Positions 1-6,385 of a DNA stretch of 6,646 nucleotides are shown here, in pieces. Below the pieces are notes generated by a model that was given only the letters and a program-made list of their open reading frames with translations, searched no databases and was not told the origin of the DNA. Made by a program: the position numbers and the translations under genes. The first letter of the stretch is position 1. Each line of letters starts with the position of its first letter. The stretch is from NCBI GenBank assembly GCA_011380105.1, contig DRZW01000030.1, positions 1-6,646 of the forward strand, in the 5' to 3' direction. This stretch comes from Halothiobacillaceae bacterium (GTDB lineage: Bacteria > Pseudomonadota > Gammaproteobacteria > Halothiobacillales > Halothiobacillaceae).

Positions 1-1
1 G

Positions 2-442
2 AGCGGCTCATTGCAGGAAACAGTTGGCACGGCATTGTTTGAATCCGACAACGATGAGATGGTCGTGGTGCGTAACATCGAGTTCTACAGCCTCTGTGAG
101 CACCACATGCTGCCTATTATCGGCTATGTCGATATTGGCTATATTCCCAATGGGAAGGTGCTGGGCCTATCCAAACTAGCCCGAATTGTTGAGCTATATG
201 CCCGGCGCTTACAGATTCAAGAAAACATGACCCAGCAGATTGCCGAAGCAGTCGAACAGGCTACCAATGCCCTCGGCGTTGGGGTTCAGATTCGCGCCGA
301 GCATATGTGCATGGCTATGCGCGGGGTGGAGAAAGTCGAATCCGAAACCATCACCTCACGGATGACGGGGTTATTTCGGGAAAACCCTGCCACCCGCAGT
401 GAGTTTTTGCAATTAATCAGCCAGACGGGGATTGGCCGCTAA
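2..442 (+). CDS. folE: GTP cyclohydrolase I (FolE), 5' end cut off by the window start
   Basis: Homohexameric-fold cytosolic zinc enzyme that converts GTP to 7,8-dihydroneopterin triphosphate, the entry step to folate and other pterins. The visible part is 146 codons. The reading frame is open to the window edge, and the TTG at 11-13 is probably an internal Leu codon rather than a start, since family members are usually about 180-220 residues; roughly 40 N-terminal residues are missing. Numbering from that TTG, the zinc ligands are visible as Cys29 and His32 in SLCEHHMLP and Cys100 in EHMCMAMRG. Other family blocks are the [24 protein letters not shown] stretch (about 48-71, GTP/active-site region) and the C-terminal ATRSEFL. 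No catalytic residue is missing in the visible part. The stop TAA shares its last A with the ATG of folM, which indicates one operon and translational coupling. Identity is clear; only the paralogue type is uncertain. Confidence 0.95.
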   Translation, partial: SGSLQETVGTALFESDNDEMVVVRNIEFYSLCEHHMLPIIGYVDIGYIPNGKVLGLSKLARIVELYARRLQIQENMTQQIAEAVEQATNALGVGVQIRAEHMCMAMRGVEKVESETITSRMTGLFRENPATRSEFLQLISQTGIGR

Positions 443-1167
443 TGACGCAGCCCTGCATCGTTATTACCGGCATCACCCGTCGGGTTGGTGCTTGGCTTGC
501 CGGACACTATCTCGATAAAGGCTGGAAGGTGATTGGCACCCACCGACGTGAGAACCACACCCTGCGTGAACTAATGGCGCGGGGGCTAATTGCAGTCAAA
601 GCCGATTTGACCGAACCGGGTGCCGGTCAAGCGACGGCCGAAGAAATAGCCCAGCACACCGCTGATGTTGATGTGCTGGTACATAACGCTTCACTTTGGT
701 TCGATGATGCCGCCTGTGCCGCTGATGCCAGCAAGCCGCTGATGATGTATCGAATTCATGTACAAAATCCCCTAGAGCTCACCGAAGCACTGAATCAACA
801 CCTGCCCGTCCTCCCACAGGCAAACGGCCATGCCAGCCGCATGGTGGTGTTTTTAACCGATGCCCATATCAGCCGTGGCGACCCGGATCATATTCACTAC
901 AGCGCCTCTAAAGCAGCGGTAGAAGGAGCAATCCGCTCGTTGGCACTGAAATATCAGCCGCATACCCGGATCAACGCCATCGCCCCCGGGTTGTTGATGT
1001 TTCACCCGCACGATAGCGACGAATACCGTAAGCAACGCTTAGCCGAGCGGCTATTGCCGTTCGAACCCGGACCAAGCGTGGTCGGACAGACGCTGGATTA
1101 TCTAATCGACTGCCCGTTAATCAATCAAGCGATCATCAAGCTCGACTCCGGCCATCACGCAAGCTAG
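442..1167 (+). CDS. folM: Dihydromonapterin reductase FolM (PTR1-like short-chain dehydrogenase)
   Basis: A 241-residue SDR protein. FolM uses NADPH to reduce dihydromonapterin to tetrahydromonapterin and has weak dihydrofolate reductase activity. The N-terminal cofactor motif is TGITRRVG (9-16), the TGxxRRxG form of FolM/pteridine reductases rather than the classical TGxxxGxG. THRRE (33-37) offers basic residues for the NADPH phosphate, and HNAS (81-84) is the SDR NAG-type motif. Tyr153 and Lys157 form YxxxK. Asp140 lies 13 residues before the Tyr, the spacing of the Asp-Tyr-Lys triad of pteridine reductase PTR1, where classical SDRs have Ser. The C-terminal NAIAPGLLMFHPHDSDEYR region (178-196) closely resembles E. 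coli FolM as I recall it. The ATG overlaps the folE stop by one base, so a folE-folM operon is very likely. The next gene downstream is convergent, so folM ends the operon. A generic SDR is the alternative, but the combined motifs favour FolM. Confidence 0.88.
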   Translation: MTQPCIVITGITRRVGAWLAGHYLDKGWKVIGTHRRENHTLRELMARGLIAVKADLTEPGAGQATAEEIAQHTADVDVLVHNASLWFDDAACAADASKPLMMYRIHVQNPLELTEALNQHLPVLPQANGHASRMVVFLTDAHISRGDPDHIHYSASKAAVEGAIRSLALKYQPHTRINAIAPGLLMFHPHDSDEYRKQRLAERLLPFEPGPSVVGQTLDYLIDCPLINQAIIKLDSGHHAS

Positions 1168-1241
1168 CTTTTCTTGAAGCACACAAATCACCTCGAAGTT
1201 CAGCGGTATAATCGATGATCGGGCGACTGATAAAAGCACAC

Positions 1242-1265
1242 AAAAAACCCCGCACTAGGCGGGGT
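1242..1265 (-). terminator. Rho-independent terminator after fba
   Basis: Read on the - strand, a 7-bp stem ACCCCGC/GCGGGGT with a 5-nt loop (1254-1258) is followed at once by six T residues (complement of 1242-1247). It starts 24 nt past the fba TAA, which fits the end of the glycolytic cluster. On the + strand the hairpin has no T run after it, so it is at best a weak stop for folM. I see no separate convincing terminator for folM in 1168-1289. Confidence 0.85.
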
Positions 1266-1289
1266 ATGACGCTCATCTAAATCGCTCTT

Positions 1290-2354
1290 TTAGCGAACAT
1301 TTTGCTTCAGGCTGCCTGATTCATAACGCTTGTACATTTCTTCCAAGGAGATCGGGCGGATTTTGGAAGCCTGACCAGCAGAACCAAATGCTTCGAAGCG
1401 TGCTTTACAAATCGCTTTCATGCCAGCAGTGGCTTCTTTCAGGAATTTGCGCGGATCGAAGTTGGATTTGTTTTCGGCAAGGTGCTTACGAATGGCACCA
1501 GTTGAGGCCAAACGCAGGTCGGTGTCGATATTAACTTTGCGCACACCGTATTTGATGCCCTCTACGATCTCTTCAACCGGCACACCATAGGTCTGGCCCA
1601 TATCGCCACCGTAGTTGTTAATTATTTCCAGCCATTCTTGTGGTACAGAAGAAGAGCCGTGCATGACTAGGTGCGTATCCGGCAGGCGTGCGTTGATTTC
1701 GCGAATGCGGTCAATACGCAGTACGTCGCCAGTCGGCTTCTGAGTGAACTTGTATGCACCATGAGAGGTACCGATAGCTACAGCCAAGGCATCACAATCG
1801 GTTTTCTTAACGAAGTCAGCTGCCTCTTCCGGGTCGGTCAGAAGCTTGTCTACGTCCAGCTTGCCCTCCGCGCCGTGGCCGTCTTCTTCGCCCATCTCAC
1901 CGGTTTCCAGTGAACCTAAGCAGCCGAGCTCGCCTTCAACTGAAACACCACAAGCGTGTGCCATTTCCACTACTTTAGCGGTTACGTTGACGTTATAGTC
2001 GTAGTCAGACGGGGTTTTCATGTCGGGCATCAGCGAGCCATCCATCATGACAGATGAAAAGCCAGACTGAATCGCACGCACACATACGCCCGGATCAGAA
2101 CCGTGGTCTTGGTGCATAACCACCGGGATGTGCGGATAGGTTTCGCAGGCCGCTTCCACGAGGTGACGCAGGAATGCTTCACCTGCATACTTACGCGCAC
2201 CAGCTGAACCTTGCAAGATTACCGGGCTGTCGCATTCGTCAGCCGCTTGCATGATCGCTTGGATCTGCTCTAGGTTATTGACATTAAATGCTGGCATGCC
2301 ATAGCTATTCTCAGCAGCATGGTCGAGCAATTGACGAAGAGAAATAAGCGCCAT
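1290..2354 (-). CDS. fba: Class II fructose-1,6-bisphosphate aldolase (Calvin/CbbA-type subfamily)
   Basis: Zinc-dependent cytosolic enzyme that reversibly cleaves fructose 1,6-bisphosphate to dihydroxyacetone phosphate and glyceraldehyde 3-phosphate; many members also act on sedoheptulose bisphosphate. Length is 354 residues, matching the Calvin-type class II (type B) subfamily. Visible motifs are VVMHQDHG with catalytic Asp83 and zinc ligand His84, the EGELGCLG block with Glu142, GTSHGAYK with zinc ligand His198, MHGSSSVP with His232, and the phosphate-binding NIDTD (275-279). The long acidic [13 protein letters not shown] insert (152-164) is typical of type B enzymes. The ATG start is supported by a strong Shine-Dalgarno AAAGGAGA at 2361-2368, with its AGGAG core 7 nt from the ATG. 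It is the last gene of the - strand cluster, 150 bp after pyk, with a candidate promoter of its own and a terminator just downstream. The subfamily also occurs in heterotrophs such as Pseudomonas, so it does not prove autotrophy. Confidence 0.97.
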   Translation of the reverse strand: MALISLRQLLDHAAENSYGMPAFNVNNLEQIQAIMQAADECDSPVILQGSAGARKYAGEAFLRHLVEAACETYPHIPVVMHQDHGSDPGVCVRAIQSGFSSVMMDGSLMPDMKTPSDYDYNVNVTAKVVEMAHACGVSVEGELGCLGSLETGEMGEEDGHGAEGKLDVDKLLTDPEEAADFVKKTDCDALAVAIGTSHGAYKFTQKPTGDVLRIDRIREINARLPDTHLVMHGSSSVPQEWLEIINNYGGDMGQTYGVPVEEIVEGIKYGVRKVNIDTDLRLASTGAIRKHLAENKSNFDPRKFLKEATAGMKAICKARFEAFGSAGQASKIRPISLEEMYKRYESGSLKQNVR

Positions 2355-2406
2355 AATGCTTCTCCTTTCGGGTTAAATAAAAAACGGATTTCGTGCAAAA
2401 GCAGCA

Positions 2407-2429
2407 GCTGGGCAATTACCTCACCCAGC
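2407..2429 (-). other. Hairpin in the fba leader (possible attenuator or weak terminator)
   Basis: A 6-bp perfect stem, GCTGGG at 2407-2412 and CCCAGC at 2424-2429, encloses an 11-nt loop. On the - strand it is followed by TGCTGCTTTTG, which has only four T residues after a GC-containing gap, so it is a poor intrinsic terminator for pgk-pyk. It falls inside the untranslated leader if the candidate promoter at 2450-2478 is used. Function is uncertain; it could be a chance stem. Confidence 0.3.
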
Positions 2430-2449
2430 GGCAAAACTGGATAACCACC

Positions 2450-2478
2450 AAGATACGGCAGATAAGCATTGCTGACAA
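2450..2478 (-). promoter_or_regulatory. Candidate sigma-70 promoter for fba
   Basis: On the - strand, TTGTCA (complement of 2473-2478, five of six matches to TTGACA) and TATCTT (complement of 2450-2455, four of six matches to TATAAT) are separated by exactly 17 nt. Transcription would start near 2443 and give a leader of about 90 nt before the fba ATG. It lies in the pyk-fba spacer just after the pyk stop, where I see no strong terminator, so fba could be both read through from pgk-pyk and transcribed on its own. The call is by consensus only. Confidence 0.4.
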
Positions 2479-2504
2479 ACCGTACCGTCTCTAAGCGCTC
2501 TAGG

Positions 2505-3983
2505 CTAGTCGACCGAGATGAGATCCCCAACGCGGACGATCTTTAACGCATTGGTGCCGCCAGGCTGACCAACCAGATCACCCTTGGTGATAATCACAAG
2601 GTCGCTTTCGTTGAAGGTTTCGCTCTCGGCGAGCGAACGGATGACCTGTAGATTCACCTCGGCATGATCCTTAGATTCCAGCGGGAAGTGCACAGCTTGA
2701 ACACCGCGATAAAGACTAACACGGCGAGCTGTTTCTTCATTGCGCGTATAGGCGTAAATCGGGATATCCGTCTGTACCCGCGACATCCACAGTGGCGTTG
2801 CACCAGACTCGGACAAGGCCACAATGGCCGCCACGTTGAGGTGGTTGGCGGTGTAAATCGCTGAATAAGCAATCGCCTGATCAATCCGTTCAAAAGGAAC
2901 GTCCGGCACCCGCGAGCTTTTGCAGGTTTCAAGCTGATATTCAGCACGGTGACACACCCGGCTCATGGTCTCGACAACACGCACCGGATACTTACCTGCC
3001 GCCGTTTCAGCCGAGAGCATAACCGCATCGGTACCATCGAGCACCGCATTGGCGACATCAAACACCTCAGCCCGCGTCGGAATCGGGTTGTTGATCATGG
3101 TTTCCATCATCTGAGTGGCGGTAATCACCGGGCGATTGAGCTCATTGGCCATGCGAATAAAGGCCTTTTGCACCGCGGGTAATTCTGCATCACCAATCTC
3201 CACACCCAGATCACCCCGTGCGATCATAATCGCATCGGAGGCTTGGATGATTTCGCGGATGCAATCCACCGCTTCGGCACGCTCAATCTTAGCCACGATG
3301 TGCGCACGGCAACCGGCTTCTTGTAGCAAACGGCGGGCTTCGTGAATATCGGCGGCGGTGCGCGGAAAAGAAACGGCGATGTAATCAACACCAATCTTAG
3401 CGGCGATTTTGATATCAGCCCGGTCTTTGTCCGTAATTGCCGGTGCTGACAACCCACCACCCTGACGGTTAATGCCTTTGTTATTCGACAATATGCCACC
3501 AACGCGGACGGTCGTTTGGATGCGGTTGCCTTTAACCTCATCGACTTCAAGTACGATCCGGCCATCATCCAACAGAAGAATATCGCCCGGCTGGGAATCG
3601 CTCACCAAGGCTTTGTAGGTAATGCCCACCTGGGTCTGGTCACCGGCGTCTGCATCAAGATCGGCATCCAAGGCGAACTTAGCACCGCTTTTTAGCTCGA
3701 CGGAATTATCAGCGAAGCGGTCAATCCGAATCTTCGGGCCTTGCAAATCAGCTAACAAGGCAACATAGCGGCCCTGCTCTGCCGCTGCTTTTTGAACCAA
3801 TTCCGCGCGACGCTGATGGTCTTCAGCGGTGCCGTGCGAGAAGTTCATCCGAACCACGTCCACGCCAGCACGCACCAGTCCGCTGATGGTGGCCAGATCA
3901 TCACTAGCCGGTCCCAAGGTTGCGACGATCTTGGTGCGACGCTTGGCTGGAAAATGACTTGTATTGATTTTTTCCGCTGCCAC
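2505..3983 (-). CDS. pyk: Pyruvate kinase, PykA type
   Basis: Cytosolic, normally tetrameric enzyme making pyruvate and ATP from phosphoenolpyruvate and ADP, the last step of glycolysis. It has 492 residues, slightly longer than E. coli PykA (about 480). Motifs in order: TKIVATLGPAS (17-27), RMNFSHG (45-51), DLQGPKIR (79-86), the B domain to about residue 175, IVAKIERAEA with Lys232 and Glu234, ARGDLGVE with metal ligand Asp258, ITATQMMETM with Thr290, AVMLSAETAAGKYP (320-333), and the C domain with SESGATPLW (391-399). DLQGPKIR carries Lys84 where K+-dependent enzymes have Glu. The GTG start (3981-3983) is the only usual start codon that keeps the N-terminus: an in-frame TGA lies nine codons upstream, and no other ATG/GTG/TTG precedes the ATLGP motif. 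The gap to the pgk TAA is 2 nt and the Shine-Dalgarno is weak, so translation is probably coupled to pgk. The best match is the E. coli PykA class, which is usually activated by AMP or sugar monophosphates rather than fructose bisphosphate. Confidence 0.97.
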   Translation of the reverse strand: MAAEKINTSHFPAKRRTKIVATLGPASDDLATISGLVRAGVDVVRMNFSHGTAEDHQRRAELVQKAAAEQGRYVALLADLQGPKIRIDRFADNSVELKSGAKFALDADLDADAGDQTQVGITYKALVSDSQPGDILLLDDGRIVLEVDEVKGNRIQTTVRVGGILSNNKGINRQGGGLSAPAITDKDRADIKIAAKIGVDYIAVSFPRTAADIHEARRLLQEAGCRAHIVAKIERAEAVDCIREIIQASDAIMIARGDLGVEIGDAELPAVQKAFIRMANELNRPVITATQMMETMINNPIPTRAEVFDVANAVLDGTDAVMLSAETAAGKYPVRVVETMSRVCHRAEYQLETCKSSRVPDVPFERIDQAIAYSAIYTANHLNVAAIVALSESGATPLWMSRVQTDIPIYAYTRNEETARRVSLYRGVQAVHFPLESKDHAEVNLQVIRSLAESETFNESDLVIITKGDLVGQPGGTNALKIVRVGDLISVD

Positions 3984-3985
3984 GA

Positions 3986-5170
3986 TTAACCCGCCGCTCG
4001 TTGTTCAAGCATGGCCACAGCAGGCAGAGTCTTACCTTCTAGAAACTCTAGGAAGGCACCGCCGGCTGTAGAGATATAGCTGACTTTATCGTAAATATCG
4101 TATTTTTGAATCGCGGCGATGGTATCGCCACCACCGGCAAGCGTAAAGGCGTTGGTGTCTGCAATCGCCTCGGCAATGCGCTTTGTACCTTCACCAAACT
4201 GATCCATCTCGAAAACTCCAACCGGGCCATTCCAAACCACGGTACCGGCTTTCTTGATAATAGCCGCCAGCTCTTCTGCGCTCTCAGGGCCGATATCGAA
4301 AATCATGTCATCATCGGCAACGTCATCCACCCGCTTTAAGACCGCAGGCTCGTTTTCATCGAACTTTTTACCCACAACCACATCGGTTGGAATTGGAATA
4401 TTCGCACCGTTGCTGATCATTTTATCAATCATCGCCTTGGCGGTCGGCACGAGGTCATCTTCGCAGAGTGATTTACCCACGCCGTGGCCGGCTGCTTTAA
4501 TAAAGGTATTAGCAATGCCACCACCAACAACCAGCTGGTCAACCTTATCGGCCAGCGCTTCGAGCACAGTCAATTTGGTAGAAACCTTGGAGCCACCCAC
4601 TATGGCGACCAACGGCCTTGCCGGATTGGCTAGGGCTTTTTCCAGCGCCTCTAGCTCTTCGGTCAGCAGTATTCCAGCCGCTGCCTGTGGTGCAAACTTA
4701 GCCACACCGTGGGTTGAGGCTTGAGCGCGGTGGGCAGTGCCAAAGGCGTCCATTACAAAGACATCACAGAGAGCTGCGTATTTTTTCGCCAGTGCTTCGT
4801 CGTCGTTTTTCTCGCCCTTGTTAAAGCGAACATTCTCCAGCATGACCACTTCACCAGCGGCCACATCTACTTGGCCATCTAAGTAATCTCGCACTAAACG
4901 GATGGTCTGACCGAGTTTATCGCCCAGGTCAGCCGCGACCGGCGCCAGCGAATCAGCTTCTGAGAACTCACCTTCGGTCGGGCGCCCCAAGTGAGAAGTT
5001 ACCATGACGTGCGCGCCAGCATCTAATGCGGCTTTAATGGTAGATAATGAAGCGGTAATCCGCGCATCAGAGGTAACCTTACCGTCTTTGACCGGCACGT
5101 TCAGGTCTGCGCGGATCAACACTCGTTTGCCGGCCAGGTCAAGATCAGTCATGCGGATAAAATTCGCCAT
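3986..5170 (-). CDS. pgk: Phosphoglycerate kinase
   Basis: Monomeric cytosolic enzyme that interconverts 1,3-bisphosphoglycerate plus ADP and 3-phosphoglycerate plus ATP. Length is 394 residues, normal for a bacterial Pgk. The N-domain substrate site is visible: Asp22 and Asn24 in RADLNVPV, Arg37, His60 and Arg63 in TSHLGRP, Arg115 in ENVRFNKGE, and Arg148 in GTAHRAQAS. The C-domain nucleotide site shows GGSKVSTKL (192-200, with Lys195 and Lys199), GGGIANTF (216-223), WNGPVGVFE (313-321), GGGDT (346-350) and the hinge STAGGA (367-372). The ATG start has a strong GAGGAGAG Shine-Dalgarno at 5175-5182, the AGGAG core 6 nt from the ATG. The gene follows gap after a 142-bp spacer holding a terminator and a palindrome, so it probably has its own promoter. 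I could not find a convincing -35/-10 pair there. It runs into pyk with a 2-nt gap, forming a pgk-pyk unit. Confidence 0.98.
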   Translation of the reverse strand: MANFIRMTDLDLAGKRVLIRADLNVPVKDGKVTSDARITASLSTIKAALDAGAHVMVTSHLGRPTEGEFSEADSLAPVAADLGDKLGQTIRLVRDYLDGQVDVAAGEVVMLENVRFNKGEKNDDEALAKKYAALCDVFVMDAFGTAHRAQASTHGVAKFAPQAAAGILLTEELEALEKALANPARPLVAIVGGSKVSTKLTVLEALADKVDQLVVGGGIANTFIKAAGHGVGKSLCEDDLVPTAKAMIDKMISNGANIPIPTDVVVGKKFDENEPAVLKRVDDVADDDMIFDIGPESAEELAAIIKKAGTVVWNGPVGVFEMDQFGEGTKRIAEAIADTNAFTLAGGGDTIAAIQKYDIYDKVSYISTAGGAFLEFLEGKTLPAVAMLEQRAAG

Positions 5171-5249
5171 GCAACTCTCCTCGGGAAATCAAGTTCAGTA
5201 AACAAAACAGTAAGGGTTAAACATCTTCGGCGGGTGCCCAATCCTTGCT

Positions 5250-5263
5250 GTTTTGGCCAAAAC
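5250..5263. promoter_or_regulatory. Perfect 14-bp palindrome upstream of pgk, possible operator
   Basis: GTTTTGGCCAAAAC is a perfect inverted repeat of seven bases with no spacer. It lies 80-93 bp upstream of the pgk ATG and 4 bp beyond the T tract of the gap terminator. As an RNA hairpin it would have only a weak five-pair, mostly A-U stem, so a dimeric regulator site in DNA is the more natural reading. It does not match the HexR (TTGT-N7/8-ACAA) or Cra consensus as I know them, and I cannot name the regulator. A chance palindrome is possible. Confidence 0.4.
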
Positions 5264-5267
5264 GGGT

Positions 5268-5291
5268 AAAAAGCGGGGTAAAAACCCCGCT
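5268..5291 (-). terminator. Rho-independent terminator after gap
   Basis: On the - strand an 8-bp stem AGCGGGGT/ACCCCGCT with a four-base loop (5280-5283) is followed by a run of five T residues that begins at the stem's last base (complement of 5268-5272). It starts 21 nt past the gap TAA. On the + strand the stem is followed by CGGTC and then five T, so it could also work in the other direction, but no + strand gene leads into it. It should separate gap from pgk-pyk transcription, at least in part. Confidence 0.85.
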
Positions 5292-5312
5292 CGGTCTTTT
5301 TAGTGCCGCAAT

Positions 5313-6311
5313 TTAGCTGGCAATGTGCTTGACCATGCGCAGCATGTTGCAGGTATAACCGTACTCGTTGTCATACCAGGCGATTACCTTAATAAAGGTA
5401 TCATCAAGCTGAATACCTGCCTTGGAATCGTAAATTGACGGTGCAGAGCAGCCACGGAAGTCAGTTGAAACAACGTCTTCATCAGTGAACATCAGCACGT
5501 TTTTCAGCTCGCCTTCTGATGCCTTTTTCATAGCATCGTTGATCGCTTGGGCAGTGGCGGGCTTGTTCAGCTCTGCGGTCAGGTCAACTACAGATACATC
5601 AGAGGTCGGCACACGGAAGGCCATACCGGTTAATTTGCCGTTCAGATCCGGCAACACCTTACCGACGGCCTTAGCAGCACCAGTGGAAGACGGAATGATG
5701 TTTTCGAGAATACCGCGGCCACCACGCCAATCTTTGGCAGACGGGCCATCAACCGTTTTCTGGGTTGCGGTGGCTGCGTGGACAGTACTCATCAGGCCGC
5801 GCTTAATGCCGAAGGTGTCGTTGAGCACTTTTGCAACCGGCGCTAAGCAGTTGGTAGTGCAGGATGCAGCAGAAACGATCTTCTGGCCAGCATAGTCGTT
5901 GTGGTTAACACCATAAACAAACATAGGCGTGGCATCTTTGGACGGGGCGGATTGAACAACTTTTTTCGCGCCCGCATTGATATGTTTCTGGCAGGCTTCT
6001 TCGGTCAGGAACAGACCGGTCGCTTCAACCACCACATCGACGTCCAGATCACCCCATTTCAGTGCAGCTGGGTCTTTTTCAGCAGTCAGGCGAATCTGCT
6101 TGCCGTTTACGGTCATTTGGTTGCCGTCAACAGAAATATCACCCTCAAAACGACCGTGTACGGAGTCGAACTTCAGCATGTATGCCAGGTATTCCGGGTC
6201 GAGCAGATCATTAATACCGACAACTTCCATTTCCGGGAAGTCTTTCGCGATCGCACGAAAAACCATGCGACCAATACGGCCAAAGCCATTGATACCGACG
6301 CGAATTGCCAT
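5313..6311 (-). CDS. gap: Glyceraldehyde-3-phosphate dehydrogenase, GapA type
   Basis: Tetrameric cytosolic enzyme that oxidatively phosphorylates glyceraldehyde 3-phosphate to 1,3-bisphosphoglycerate with reduction of NAD+. It has 332 residues (E. coli GapA 331). The Rossmann motif is INGFGRIGR (7-15). Asp35 in GINDLLD is the acidic residue at the end of the second beta strand that favours NAD+ over NADP+. Catalytic Cys151 sits in SAASCTTNC and His178 in [17 protein letters not shown] (196-200), PSSTGAAKA (207-215) and FRVPT (232-236) form the phosphate sites, and AWYDNEYGY (311-319) is near the C-terminus. The sequence follows GapA, not the Epd (erythrose-4-phosphate dehydrogenase) that stands before pgk in E. 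coli and Pseudomonas. The ATG start has an AGGAG core at 6319-6323, 7 nt upstream. The tkt terminator T tract ends 28 nt from the ATG, leaving almost no room for a separate promoter. A terminator follows the gene. Confidence 0.97.
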   Translation of the reverse strand: MAIRVGINGFGRIGRMVFRAIAKDFPEMEVVGINDLLDPEYLAYMLKFDSVHGRFEGDISVDGNQMTVNGKQIRLTAEKDPAALKWGDLDVDVVVEATGLFLTEEACQKHINAGAKKVVQSAPSKDATPMFVYGVNHNDYAGQKIVSAASCTTNCLAPVAKVLNDTFGIKRGLMSTVHAATATQKTVDGPSAKDWRGGRGILENIIPSSTGAAKAVGKVLPDLNGKLTGMAFRVPTSDVSVVDLTAELNKPATAQAINDAMKKASEGELKNVLMFTDEDVVSTDFRGCSAPSIYDSKAGIQLDDTFIKVIAWYDNEYGYTCNMLRMVKHIAS

Positions 6312-6339
6312 GTGTCATCTCCTATAGTTTGAAATATAC

Positions 6340-6372
6340 AAAAAAGCAGACCATTCCCGAAGGAATGGCCTG
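6340..6372 (-). terminator. Strong Rho-independent terminator between tkt and gap
   Basis: On the - strand an 11-bp stem (6362-6372 with 6347-6357, one G-U pair) closes a UUCG tetraloop inside C(UUCG)G, a very stable RNA loop. One C follows, then six T residues (complement of 6340-6345). It starts 13 nt past the tkt TAA. This is a textbook terminator, yet its end is only 28 nt before the gap ATG, so gap depends on read-through or on a promoter that overlaps the terminator. Confidence 0.92.
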
Positions 6373-6385
6373 TTGGATATTTTAA

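Noticed and set aside
853..1035. 60-codon open frame antisense to folM
   Set aside because: Lies wholly inside folM, whose motifs and frame are clear; no support of its own.
1161..1170. Palindrome AAGCTAGCTT over the folM stop codon, followed by T residues
   Set aside because: Only a 4-bp stem is possible, with a loop of two bases, too weak for a terminator.
1207..1212. Perfect TATAAT on the + strand in the folM-fba spacer
   Set aside because: No -35 element at a usable distance (nearest TTGAAG is 27 nt away), and the only + strand target is the antisense of fba. Probably chance.
2491..2503. Inverted repeat CTAAGCGCTCTAG just after the pyk stop
   Set aside because: The arms meet with no loop and one base is unpaired, so it cannot form a terminator hairpin; too short and imperfect for an operator call.
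2270..2530. Open frame on the - strand (86 codons) spanning the pyk-fba spacer
   Set aside because: It overlaps the ends of both pyk and fba in another frame, its only ATG is inside pyk without a Shine-Dalgarno, and the translation resembles no family I know. A 50-codon open stretch is expected often by chance.
4254..4724. 156-codon open frame antisense to pgk
   Set aside because: Shadow of a GC-rich, strongly biased coding region. It is Ser/Ala/Thr-rich and low in complexity, and pgk is certain on the other strand.
5901..6332. 143-codon open frame antisense to gap, with a second one (116 codons) beside it in another frame
   Set aside because: Both are shadows of gap. Neither has a recognisable domain or a convincing ribosome binding site.
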